Source of the DNA: Bacteroidales bacterium
Lineage (GTDB): Bacteria > Bacteroidota > Bacteroidia > Bacteroidales > UBA12077
Assembly (NCBI GenBank): GCA_027859205.1
Contig: JAQIBH010000068.1
Location: 1-33,527, forward strand
Direction of reading: 5' to 3'
DNA: 33,527 bases
Made by a program: the position numbers and the translations under genes
Notes under the pieces: generated by a model
Told to the model about the DNA's origin: nothing
The model's database searches: none
Seen by the model: only the letters and a program-made list of their open reading frames with translations
Part shown: in pieces, positions 25,934 to 33,527 of the stretch
How positions within the stretch are numbered: position 1 is the first letter of the stretch
How the letters are laid out: every line of letters begins with the position of its first letter

Positions 25934-28900
25934 TTAATTTATAGAATATTGTATCTCTGTTTTTTTATTTAGGAATTCAATTAGTTCATTAGTTACATCA
26001 ATACGTTCTGTTCTCGAGAATAGCTCAACGCCAATATTCTCTTCAGTATCTATGATTTTGAACTTTAAATTTACTTTTCCTTTTTTTGCTAAGGCGTGTT
26101 TTTTGATTTCATCAATTAAATTCTGATTTATTGTTTTTAAAGGGATTGTTAATTGCAAGTTCTCGACCATCTCTTCGCGAACCTGACTAAGCATCGTTAT
26201 GGTTTTAATCTTAAATTCTAATTCTGCAACATTATAAGGTCTTGGTTGTACTTTGCCTTTTAACATTAAAGGATAATCCAAGTAGCAATATTTTCTAAAA
26301 TTTTCATAATCTTTTCCAAAAAGGGCTAGTTGGTATGAATCAGTATAATCCTGAATAGTTAAAAAGCCAAAAGGTTTTCCTGTTTTTGTCATTGAATGTC
26401 GAACACCAATAACAATACCTGCTACCGTTATATCTCTCCCTTGTAAATTTGAAATGTCATCGAATTCTCCAAAGGTTGCGTTGCAAAAATTATCGATTTC
26501 TAATTTAAAATCATCAAGTGGATGAGCCGATAAATAGATTCCTATAAGTTCCTTTTCTTTATTTAGTTTTTCTAGCTTTTGCCAGTTATTTGCTTCCGGG
26601 ATTGCAGGCTTTGCAATTTCTATTGTGTCATCTCCACCAAATAAAGATTGCTGATTGCTATTTTGATCATTTTGGAATTTTGTTCCATAACGAAGGAGGT
26701 TTTCTATAAATGTTTGATCTTTGTTGTCAACTGTAAAATATTGGCCGCGTTTAATGTTGTCAATATTGTCAAATGCTCCTGCTGTAGCAAGGGCTTCAAG
26801 CGTTTTTTTTGTTACCTGACTTAAATTAACGCGTTCAACAAAATCGAAAGTATCTTTAAATGGACCGTTTGCTTCACGCTCTTCTATTATTTTTAATACA
26901 GCGGTTTCGCCAACTCCTTTAATCGCACCTAAACCAAAACGAACATCTCTATTTTTGTTCACATTAAATTTTAATTTACTTTCATTTATATCGGGTCCCA
27001 AAACAGACATACCCATACGACGGGTTTCGTCCATAAATAGAGTAATCTTTTTTATATCTGTAAAGTTTCTGCTTAAAACTGCGGCCATATATTCAGCTGG
27101 GAAATGTGCTTTTAAATAAGCCGTTTGATATGAGACTAATGCATAGCAAGTTGAGTGAGATTTATTAAAAGCATACTGGGCAAATGCTTCCCAATCGGTC
27201 CATATTTTTTGTACGATTTTTACATCGTGTCCATTATTTTTACAACCTTCAATGAATTTTTCCTTTAAGTCTTCCATAAGGTCTTTTTTCTTCTTACCCA
27301 TAGCTTTACGCAATGAGTCTGCTTGACCTTTGGTGAAATTGGCTAGTTTTTGGGAAAGTAACATCACCTGCTCTTGGTAAACGGTAATACCATATGTTTC
27401 TCGCAGGTACTCTTCCATCTCGGGAAGATCATAATTAATAGGTTCTTTACCATTTTTTCGATCTATAAAAGATGGAATATATTCCATTGGTCCAGGACGA
27501 TAAAGGGCATTCATGGCAATTAAATCATCGAAGCGGTTAGGTTTTAATCCGCGAAGATGCTTTTTCATTCCGGGTGACTCGAACTGGAATAAACCAGTTG
27601 TTTCTCCATTACTGTATAGCTCAAATGTTTTTTCATCATCTAATGGAATATTGGCAATATCTATTGTAGTTCCGAACGACTCTTGAACATTTTCAACTGC
27701 ATCTTTAATAATAGATAAAGTTTTAAGACCAAGAAAATCCATCTTAAGCATTCCTACTGACTCAACATGATTGCCATCAAATTGTGTAACATAAAGATCT
27801 GAATCTTTAGATGTACACACAGGAATGTGTTCATATAAATCATCACGCCCAATAATAATGCCACAGGCATGCAATCCAGTATGTCGAACGGAGCCTTCGA
27901 GTGTTTCAGCGTATTTTAATGTTTTGGATATAAGAGGATTGTCTGATTTCCTAGCTTCTTTGAGCTCAGGTGCTTCTTTAAATGCCTGTTTCAAAGAAAT
28001 ACCAGGTCTCTCGGGAACTAGCTTTGCAAGTCGATCGGCTTCACTTAAAGGTAGTTTCTCAACACGGGCAACATCTCTGATAGCCATTCTTGCAGCCATT
28101 GTTCCGAATGTAACAATTTGAGCAACTCGTTTAGCTCCATATTTGTTAACAACCCATTTTATAACTTTCTCACGACCATCTTCATCAAAATCAATATCGA
28201 TATCGGGCATTGAAATACGATCCGGATTTAGGAATCTCTCAAAAAGAAGATTGTATTTAAGCGGATCAATATCTGTAATAGCATTACAATAAGCAACTAC
28301 AGAACCAGCAGCTGATCCTCGGCCTGGTCCAACGGCAACTCTCATTTCACGAGCAGCATTCAGAAAATCTTGCACAATAAGAAAATAACCAGGGAATCCC
28401 ATTTTTTTAATTACTGAAAGCTCGAAATCAATTCTTTCTCTTATTTCATCAGTAATCTCATCGTATCTTTTATTTGCACCTTCGTATGTCAAATGTCGTA
28501 AATAATCATCTTCATTTTCGAAACCTTCTGGCAATTCGAATTCCGGCATTACCGGTTCACGATTTAAATCATAATCTTCAACTTTTTCTACAATCTCATT
28601 TGTGTTTTCTATAGCTTCAGGAATATCTTGAAATAAGTTATTCATTTCTTCCTGAGTCTTGAAATATTCCTGTTTTGTATATGTCATACGATTAGGATCA
28701 TCAAGATCTTTACCCGTATTTAAACAAATTAAACGATCGTGTGCGTCAGCATCTTCCGCATTAACAAAGTGAACATCATTTGATGCGATTAATTTTATAT
28801 CGAGCTTTTTAGAGATTTTTACAAGTACTTCGTTTACTTTTACTTGATGCTCGTATACATCTTCGTCCTTTTTAGGATCACCCGACTTGTGACGCTGTAG

Positions 28901-29419
28901 CTCGAGGTAGAAATCATCTCCAAAAAGTTCTTTATACTGCAAAGCCATTTTTTCGCCAGCACTTTCACTTTCTTTCATAATGGCTTGAGGCACTTCACCC
29001 CCTAAGCAAGCTGATGAGGCTATTAATCCTTCGTGGTGTTCGCGAAGTAATTCCCAATCAATTCTGGGAGTGTAATAAAAACCATCAATCCATGCAAAAG
29101 AAACTAGTTTTGTTAGATTCTCGTAACCTTTTTTATTCTTCGCTAACAATATTAGATGAAATCCACTTCTATCTTCTTTTCCTGATTTACTATTTCGACT
29201 ACCTTTTGCAACATAAATTTCACAACCAATAATTGGTTTTATCCCTTGACTTTTTGCTTCATTAAAAAAATGTTTTACGCCAAACATGTTGCCATGATCT
29301 GTAATACAAACAGCAGGCATCTCATCTTTCTTAGCTTTTTTGATTAGAGTTCTAATATCAGAAGCTCCATCTAGAATTGAATATTGAGTATGAACATGTA
29401 TATGTGTAAACTTAGCCAT
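25934..29419 (-). CDS. dnaE: DNA polymerase III alpha subunit
   Basis: The 1161-residue replicative polymerase has an N-terminal PHP domain (FTHIHVHTQYSILDGA, ITDHGNMFG), the palm with catalytic aspartates in PDIDIDFDED (about 405-414), helix-hairpin-helix segments (IKGVGETAVLKI), and an OB fold near the C-terminus (GRDITVAGIVIG). Metal-binding histidines of the PHP domain look intact, as expected when proofreading PHP activity remains possible. Length is normal. It is divergent from rpsP across a 291-bp region. Confidence 0.97.
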   Translation of the reverse strand: MAKFTHIHVHTQYSILDGASDIRTLIKKAKKDEMPAVCITDHGNMFGVKHFFNEAKSQGIKPIIGCEIYVAKGSRNSKSGKEDRSGFHLILLAKNKKGYENLTKLVSFAWIDGFYYTPRIDWELLREHHEGLIASSACLGGEVPQAIMKESESAGEKMALQYKELFGDDFYLELQRHKSGDPKKDEDVYEHQVKVNEVLVKISKKLDIKLIASNDVHFVNAEDADAHDRLICLNTGKDLDDPNRMTYTKQEYFKTQEEMNNLFQDIPEAIENTNEIVEKVEDYDLNREPVMPEFELPEGFENEDDYLRHLTYEGANKRYDEITDEIRERIDFELSVIKKMGFPGYFLIVQDFLNAAREMRVAVGPGRGSAAGSVVAYCNAITDIDPLKYNLLFERFLNPDRISMPDIDIDFDEDGREKVIKWVVNKYGAKRVAQIVTFGTMAARMAIRDVARVEKLPLSEADRLAKLVPERPGISLKQAFKEAPELKEARKSDNPLISKTLKYAETLEGSVRHTGLHACGIIIGRDDLYEHIPVCTSKDSDLYVTQFDGNHVESVGMLKMDFLGLKTLSIIKDAVENVQESFGTTIDIANIPLDDEKTFELYSNGETTGLFQFESPGMKKHLRGLKPNRFDDLIAMNALYRPGPMEYIPSFIDRKNGKEPINYDLPEMEEYLRETYGITVYQEQVMLLSQKLANFTKGQADSLRKAMGKKKKDLMEDLKEKFIEGCKNNGHDVKIVQKIWTDWEAFAQYAFNKSHSTCYALVSYQTAYLKAHFPAEYMAAVLSRNFTDIKKITLFMDETRRMGMSVLGPDINESKLKFNVNKNRDVRFGLGAIKGVGETAVLKIIEEREANGPFKDTFDFVERVNLSQVTKKTLEALATAGAFDNIDNIKRGQYFTVDNKDQTFIENLLRYGTKFQNDQNSNQQSLFGGDDTIEIAKPAIPEANNWQKLEKLNKEKELIGIYLSAHPLDDFKLEIDNFCNATFGEFDDISNLQGRDITVAGIVIGVRHSMTKTGKPFGFLTIQDYTDSYQLALFGKDYENFRKYCYLDYPLMLKGKVQPRPYNVAELEFKIKTITMLSQVREEMVENLQLTIPLKTINQNLIDEIKKHALAKKGKVNLKFKIIDTEENIGVELFSRTERIDVTNELIEFLNKKTEIQYSIN

Positions 29420-29525
29420 TATAATTAATTGATTTAATGAAAATTAGCGAAAAGGGTGATGCAAATAAATTAGTTTTTAAAAGTAATAAATTTGGTGAAA
29501 ATAATTTTATCATGTTAATAATTAA

Positions 29526-29544
29526 TAATAACATTTTGTTATTA
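29526..29544. promoter_or_regulatory. Palindrome in the dnaE-rpsP divergent region
   Basis: taataac-atttt-gttatta is a perfect 7-bp inverted repeat around a 5-base centre, midway between the two genes. It could be an operator or a small hairpin; AT-rich sequence makes chance occurrence possible. The rest of the 291-bp gap holds the rpsP promoter and nothing else recognised. Confidence 0.3.
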
Positions 29545-29655
29545 AACCTATAAAAGAACCAGATTGTTTATTGTGTAAATTTTATGTTCATTTAACTTAC
29601 TGAAATTGATCATTTAAATAGATTTAAAAAATGTTTTTTTACTAAATTATTATTG

Positions 29656-29663
29656 TATCTTTG
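29656..29663 (+). promoter_or_regulatory. -7 element of the rpsP-rimM promoter
   Basis: TATCTTTG followed by CCGCA is a canonical Bacteroidota -7 element with typical downstream bases. The -33 region is a T-run. The leader would be about 40 nt. Confidence 0.6.
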
Positions 29664-29710
29664 CCGCACTATTTTAAAAATAGATTTATTAATTAATTAA
29701 AAAAAAGAGC

Positions 29711-30349
29711 ATGCCTGTAAAAATTCGATTAACAAGAAGAGGGAGAAAAAAAGCTCCGTTTTATCACATTGTTGTCGCGGATAGCAGAGCGCCACGAGAT
29801 GGTAGATTCATTGAAAGCTTAGGAAAATTCAATCCTTTGACAAATCCTGCTACTATTGAATTAGATTTCGATAAAGCATTAGATTGGCTACTAAAAGGCG
29901 CTCAACCTACAGATACCTGTAGATCTATTTTGTCGTACAAAGGTGTTATGATGAAAAAGCACTTACTTGAAGGAGTAAAAAAAGGTGCATTCACTGAAGA
30001 GCAAGCAGAAGAGAAATTCCAAAGCTGGCTTACAGAAAAAGGGAACAAGATTCAAACTAAAGTTGACATGTTGCAAAAAGGCGATGACGCTGATGCAAAG
30101 AAACGTTTAGATGCTGAAACTAAAGTTCGTGAAGCAAGAGCTGAAGAGCTAGCTAAGAGAAATGCTGAAGCTGCTGCAGCTGAAGCAAAAGCTAATGCTC
30201 CTGTAGTAGAAGAAACTCCAGAAGTTGTTACTGAAGATGCTGTTGAGGCTCCTGAAGAAACTGCTGAAACTCCAGCTGAAGAAACTCCAGAAGCAACTGA
30301 AGAAAAAGCTCCTGAAGCAGAAAATAAAGAAGAAGCACCAGAAGCTTAA
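29711..30349 (+). CDS. rpsP: 30S ribosomal protein S16 with long acidic C-terminal extension
   Basis: The first ~80 residues are a standard S16 ([35 protein letters not shown] begins the fold), a small-subunit assembly protein. The remaining ~130 residues continue as helical, charged sequence and end in a low-complexity Glu/Ala/Pro/Thr tail ([17 protein letters not shown]). Extended S16 tails are usual in Bacteroidota; this one, at 212 residues total, is on the long side. The tail is unlikely to be part of the ribosome core. rimM starts 13 bp after the stop, the usual S16-RimM order. Confidence 0.96.
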   Translation: MPVKIRLTRRGRKKAPFYHIVVADSRAPRDGRFIESLGKFNPLTNPATIELDFDKALDWLLKGAQPTDTCRSILSYKGVMMKKHLLEGVKKGAFTEEQAEEKFQSWLTEKGNKIQTKVDMLQKGDDADAKKRLDAETKVREARAEELAKRNAEAAAAEAKANAPVVEETPEVVTEDAVEAPEETAETPAEETPEATEEKAPEAENKEEAPEA

Positions 30350-30362
30350 GATATTTTCATGC

Positions 30363-30884
30363 ATGAAAAAGGATGATCATTATTTGTTAGGATCACTTTT
30401 AAAAACGAAAGGAATTAAAGGTGAAATAATAATTAAGTTTAATAATGATTGTTCGGAAGAAATTTCAAAATTGGAATCAATTTTTATCGATGTAGATAAT
30501 AAATTGGTTCCTTTTTTTATTGAGAATATTAAACTAAAAACCTTATCTACCTCAATAGTCAAACTTGAAGGTATTGATGAGGAAGAAAAAGCTATTGAAT
30601 TTATCGGGTCTGATTTTTATATTTCTGTTGATCAATCAGAGGTTTTACAAATTAATAAAGTTGAATCTATTGATATAACCGGTTATAAGGTAATTGATCA
30701 AAACAAAAACAATATAGGTGTAGTTCTTGATTTTATTGATATTTCCAAAAATCCTTTACTGAATGTGAAAACGGATAATGGAGAAATTCTGATTCCTGCA
30801 AAAGATGAATTAATAATTGAAATTGATGATGATTTACAGGAAATTATTTTGAACATTCCAGAAGGACTTTTAGATATTAATTAG
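30363..30884 (+). CDS. rimM: Ribosome maturation factor RimM
   Basis: This 173-residue protein assists 30S head assembly and binds S19. The N-terminal RimM domain starts DHYLLGSLLKTKGIKGEI, and the C-terminal PRC-barrel holds NPLLNVKTDNGEILIPAKDEL. The ATG at 30363 is chosen because the family N-terminus begins there; the ORF track start at 30225 would add a Leu/Lys run that is only the shifted reading of the rpsP tail. The stop overlaps the stop of the convergent thioesterase gene. Confidence 0.93.
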   Translation: MKKDDHYLLGSLLKTKGIKGEIIIKFNNDCSEEISKLESIFIDVDNKLVPFFIENIKLKTLSTSIVKLEGIDEEEKAIEFIGSDFYISVDQSEVLQINKVESIDITGYKVIDQNKNNIGVVLDFIDISKNPLLNVKTDNGEILIPAKDELIIEIDDDLQEIILNIPEGLLDIN

Positions 30885-31318
30885 AAAGAAAGATCGTTTT
30901 CGTAATTAATAATTTTATTACACCAATCGTCCGGCAGAAGAATAGCTTCATTCTCTTTTGATCCAAAAGCAACTAAAACAGCATCGTTATGAGCTTTTAC
31001 CTCATTTGTAGCTGCGTTAACAATTTCCTGTTTCATTTGCAAACTTTTATTTCCAAGCTTATAAACTTTTGATAAAACAATAATATCTTCATGTAATAAT
31101 ATTGGATTAAGATATTCTATTGTAATTTTTGCCAGGACTAAGGCTCTTTCTTTCCAGTCCATTTTTTGTTCAAACACTTTTTCAAAATACTGCATACGCG
31201 CCATATCAAAGTAATTCTGATAAATAGAATTATTAACATGAGCTAAAATGTCAATGTCGTTAAATCTTATTTGGATTGGGGTTTTATGAAAAAATTTAGT
31301 GGTTGATTTAATTTTCAT
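30881..31318 (-). CDS. Hotdog-fold acyl-CoA thioesterase (4HBT, YbgC/FadM-like)
   Basis: The 145-residue protein is a single hotdog domain. RFNDIDILAHVNNSIYQNYFDMARMQYF holds the Asp and the HVNN segment of the 4-hydroxybenzoyl-CoA thioesterase family, in which the Asp is catalytic. Such proteins cleave acyl-CoAs; the substrate cannot be told. The ATG at 31318 is preferred to 31381 because the family N-terminus starts near MKIKSTTKFFHKTPIQIR and because the longer start lies deep within the upstream gene. The start overlaps the end of the dehydratase gene by 11 bp (ATGAAAATTAA), implying translational coupling. Confidence 0.87.
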   Translation of the reverse strand: MKIKSTTKFFHKTPIQIRFNDIDILAHVNNSIYQNYFDMARMQYFEKVFEQKMDWKERALVLAKITIEYLNPILLHEDIIVLSKVYKLGNKSLQMKQEIVNAATNEVKAHNDAVLVAFGSKENEAILLPDDWCNKIINYENDLSF

Positions 31319-33200
31319 AATCCTGTAATTCAATATCAAGTTCCTCGTAAATAGAGTTTTGACTTTTAAATTCGGGTACAATTTCTTTCATTTTACGAAC
31401 TATCTCAATATTGTTATGTGCTTCTTTAAGTTTAATTAAGTCCACAAATTTTCCTTTGATTTCTTTAAAATTATATTTTCTAACTTTAGCAATTAAAATT
31501 TTAGAATGATATGTAGGAATTGTATTTTCCAGATCATTTAGTAACTCTTCGTAAAGTTTTTCGCCGGGTCTTAATCCTGTGTATTTAATTTGAATATCTT
31601 TCCCAATAGATAATCCCGAAAGTTTAATCATTTTCTTAGCAAGGTCAAGTATTTTTACCGATTTGCCCATGTCAAAAATAAATATTTCTTCTCTTTTGCT
31701 AATAGCTCCAGCTTCAAGAACTAATTGACAAGCTTCGGGTATAGTCATAAAGTAACGTGTTATTTCGGGATGTGTTACAGTAACAGGGCCTCCTTTGTCA
31801 ATTTGTTTTTTAAACCTTAAAATCACAGAACCGTTTGATCCTAAAACATTTCCAAAACGTGTTGTAATAAAATTTGTTGAGCTTATTTGATTAAATGCCT
31901 GAATATAGATTTCCGCAATTCTTTTTGAAGCACCCATCACATTTGTTGGGTTCACAGCTTTATCTGTTGAAACCATTACAAATTGTTCCACCTTGAATTC
32001 ATTTGAAATATCGGCAATGATTTTTGTACCAAGAATATTGGTCCTTAAAGCTTCAGAAGGGTTGTTTTCCATCATTGGAACATGCTTATATGCAGCCGCA
32101 TGATACACAATTGATGGTTTGTATTCTTCAAAAAGTTTTTTTACTCTATATTCATCGGCAATATTACCAATAACTATTTCAAAATTATAGAAATTGAATT
32201 TTTCTTGAAGATCAAGTTCCATATCATATAATGGAGATTCAGCTTGATCAAACAAAACTATCTTATGCGGATTAAAATTTATTAATTGTCGAACAATCTC
32301 ACTTCCAATTGAACCTGCGGCACCTGTAACAAGTATTGTCTTATTGAGAATTTTTTTCTTGATTTTATTTATATCTAAAACAATAGGAGGTCGTTCAAGT
32401 AAATCTTCAATTTTTATTTCTTTAATTTGATTAAAACTCAGTTCCCCATTTATCCAAGTATTTATGTCAGGTACTGAAAGTACTTTAATATCATATTGCA
32501 AGCATTTTTCAATAATGTTCTGCTTTTCTTCAGACTTAATTCCTTCTTTGGCGATAATTAATTTCTCGATTGTATCTTTTTGCAATAAACTATCCAGATG
32601 GTCCGGATGGTAAATAGTTACACCTTCTAATGCTTTACCGATGTTTGAGTTAATGATATCTAAAAAGGCTAGAACCTTATATTTGCTCTGTGCATCACGA
32701 TCCAAAGTCCTTTTTGTTATTACACCAAACTGACCTGCACCATATATAATAACACTTGTTTTTTCTTTATTAGGGTTATAAATTTCTTGATATATAATTT
32801 TGGTAGCAAGTCTAAAAGAGGCCATCAAGAAAACTGTTAATAGAAAATCGATAACTACTATTCCAAATGGAATAATATATGTCCCATTAAAAAAGTAAAA
32901 GTTTATAATATTTACAATAGTAAATACAAGGCTACCTGAAATAGCAACTAAAAAAATTCGTTCGGTATCTTTTGCACCTGAATGTCTAATAATACCAGCA
33001 TAAGTTTTAAAAATAAGAAAGGTGATTGATCTGAAAAACAATACATAAGGTATAATAAACCCTAGTTCAATATAATATTCATGAGGGATTTCAAAATTAA
33101 ATCGTAATAAAAAAGAAGCAGAAATAGAAATTCCACAAATGATTAGATCAATCAGGAAAACAATCCACCTTGGAGTATATGACTTAGGGAATCTAATCAT
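31308..33200 (-). CDS. Membrane nucleotide-sugar 4,6-dehydratase (CapD/PglF/WbpM type)
   Basis: The 630-residue protein has four N-terminal membrane helices (about 12-130), a first Rossmann domain (VIIYGAGQFG, 150 onward) and a second short-chain dehydrogenase domain with the NAD-binding TGAAGSIGSE (292 onward). The catalytic stretch STDKAVNPTNVMGASKR has Met where typical epimerases have Tyr, as in the large membrane-bound UDP-GlcNAc 4,6-dehydratases of the PglF/WbpM group. These start synthesis of modified sugars for capsule, O-antigen or protein glycans. No glycosyltransferases lie within the window on its downstream side; a polysaccharide locus may lie outside it. Confidence 0.92.
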   Translation of the reverse strand: MIRFPKSYTPRWIVFLIDLIICGISISASFLLRFNFEIPHEYYIELGFIIPYVLFFRSITFLIFKTYAGIIRHSGAKDTERIFLVAISGSLVFTIVNIINFYFFNGTYIIPFGIVVIDFLLTVFLMASFRLATKIIYQEIYNPNKEKTSVIIYGAGQFGVITKRTLDRDAQSKYKVLAFLDIINSNIGKALEGVTIYHPDHLDSLLQKDTIEKLIIAKEGIKSEEKQNIIEKCLQYDIKVLSVPDINTWINGELSFNQIKEIKIEDLLERPPIVLDINKIKKKILNKTILVTGAAGSIGSEIVRQLINFNPHKIVLFDQAESPLYDMELDLQEKFNFYNFEIVIGNIADEYRVKKLFEEYKPSIVYHAAAYKHVPMMENNPSEALRTNILGTKIIADISNEFKVEQFVMVSTDKAVNPTNVMGASKRIAEIYIQAFNQISSTNFITTRFGNVLGSNGSVILRFKKQIDKGGPVTVTHPEITRYFMTIPEACQLVLEAGAISKREEIFIFDMGKSVKILDLAKKMIKLSGLSIGKDIQIKYTGLRPGEKLYEELLNDLENTIPTYHSKILIAKVRKYNFKEIKGKFVDLIKLKEAHNNIEIVRKMKEIVPEFKSQNSIYEELDIELQDYEN

Positions 33201-33246
33201 TATATACAGAACAATTATTGTAAATTAAAGACTAATTTTATATATT

Positions 33247-33254
33247 CAAAAATA
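33247..33254 (-). promoter_or_regulatory. Possible -7 element of the dehydratase gene
   Basis: The minus strand reads TATTTTTG, matching TAnnTTTG, about 50 bp before the ATG. No clear -33 box. Confidence 0.3.
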
Positions 33255-33300
33255 TTAAAAATATTGCAGCATAAATAATTTTTAATCGTCTTTTATCGAA

Positions 33301-33527
33301 ATGAAACGAAACGAAAAAATGAATATTATGAAAACTAAACAAATTAAAACACTCGTATTTACATTTCTTGTGTTATTAGGATTACAAGTAAATAACCTTA
33401 ATGCTTCTCCTTTATTTCAGGATAAAAAGGAGACAAGAAAAGTCGCTGAATTTGATAAGATAGGATTATCAATTCCAGCAAATTTATATTTAACACAAGG
33501 ATCAAAGAATGAAGTTGTAATTGAGGC
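33301..33527 (+). CDS. Secreted head-GIN (DUF2807) domain protein, 3' partial
   Basis: The frame is open to the window end and is not in the ORF track. In-frame ATGs occur at 33301, 33319 and 33328; the last (MKTKQIKTLVFTFLVLLG) gives the most compact signal peptide, so the true start may be 33328. After the signal comes EFDKIGLSIPANLYLTQGSKNEVVIE, the opening strand pattern of DUF2807/GIN-domain proteins, which are beta-helical periplasmic or surface proteins common in Bacteroidota. Function is unknown and most of the protein lies outside. Confidence 0.7.
   Translation, partial: MKRNEKMNIMKTKQIKTLVFTFLVLLGLQVNNLNASPLFQDKKETRKVAEFDKIGLSIPANLYLTQGSKNEVVIE

Noticed and set aside
30225-30362. 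N-terminal extension of the rimM ORF rich in Leu and Lys
   Set aside because: It is the shifted-frame reading of the repetitive rpsP tail; the RimM family begins at the ATG at 30363.
1-33527. tRNA, rRNA, CRISPR array, insertion sequence or prophage
   Set aside because: No cloverleaf, rRNA core, regularly spaced repeats, transposase or phage structural gene was found when reading both strands.

Overview
The window is a low-G+C piece of a Bacteroidota chromosome, most likely a free-living or marine Bacteroidia or Flavobacteriia relative. The evidence is a SprB-type repeat protein with a type IX secretion sorting domain, TAnnTTTG -7 promoter elements with a TTTG/TTG box about 20 bp upstream, weak Shine-Dalgarno signals, a DUF6427-type membrane protein beside purD, and a long acidic tail on ribosomal protein S16. 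No tRNA, rRNA, CRISPR array, transposase or phage gene was seen. Genus-level placement is not possible from this sequence alone.

Layout. Positions 1-1869 are the 3' end of a SprB-repeat adhesin gene, followed by a 130-bp nested palindromic element (1891-2020). purD and a DUF6427-like membrane protein gene follow on the plus strand to 4378. From 15645 down to 4416 the minus strand carries ten tightly packed genes: two cheR paralogues, a receiver-less cheB, a membrane GAF protein, a membrane GAF-PAS-PAS-SpoIIE phosphatase, SiaB-like kinase, SiaC-like phosphoprotein, a large TerB/ABCG-type ABC transporter, a lipoprotein and a small secreted protein. A 585-bp divergent intergenic region separates this from purQ, arsC-like, class I fumarase and a TetM/EF-G-like GTPase, all on plus. 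The right third is housekeeping: sppA, folK, upp, radC, trxA, dnaE, rpsP-rimM, a thioesterase, and a membrane nucleotide-sugar 4,6-dehydratase. The window ends in a partial DUF2807 (GIN-domain) secreted protein.

The most interesting region is the ten-gene minus-strand cluster. It contains chemotaxis-style methylation enzymes (CheR, CheB) but no methyl-accepting receptor, CheA, CheW or CheY. It also contains a Sia-type partner switch (PP2C phosphatase, SiaB kinase, SiaC with a Thr at the expected phosphosite) but no diguanylate cyclase SiaD. Both are placed directly upstream of a transporter with an added TerB-like domain and two exported proteins. My inference is that the cluster is one envelope-signalling system in which methylation and/or ligand sensing by GAF/PAS domains sets SiaC phosphorylation, with the ABC transporter or exported proteins as possible outputs. 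No output has been shown; this is a hypothesis from gene order and domain content.

The housekeeping genes are ordinary and mostly intact. Side observations include a GC-rich REP-like palindrome inserted in frame in the TetM-like GTPase, a divergent and possibly inactive second CheR, near-identical promoter architecture for purD and purQ, and two convergent gene pairs whose stop codons touch or overlap.
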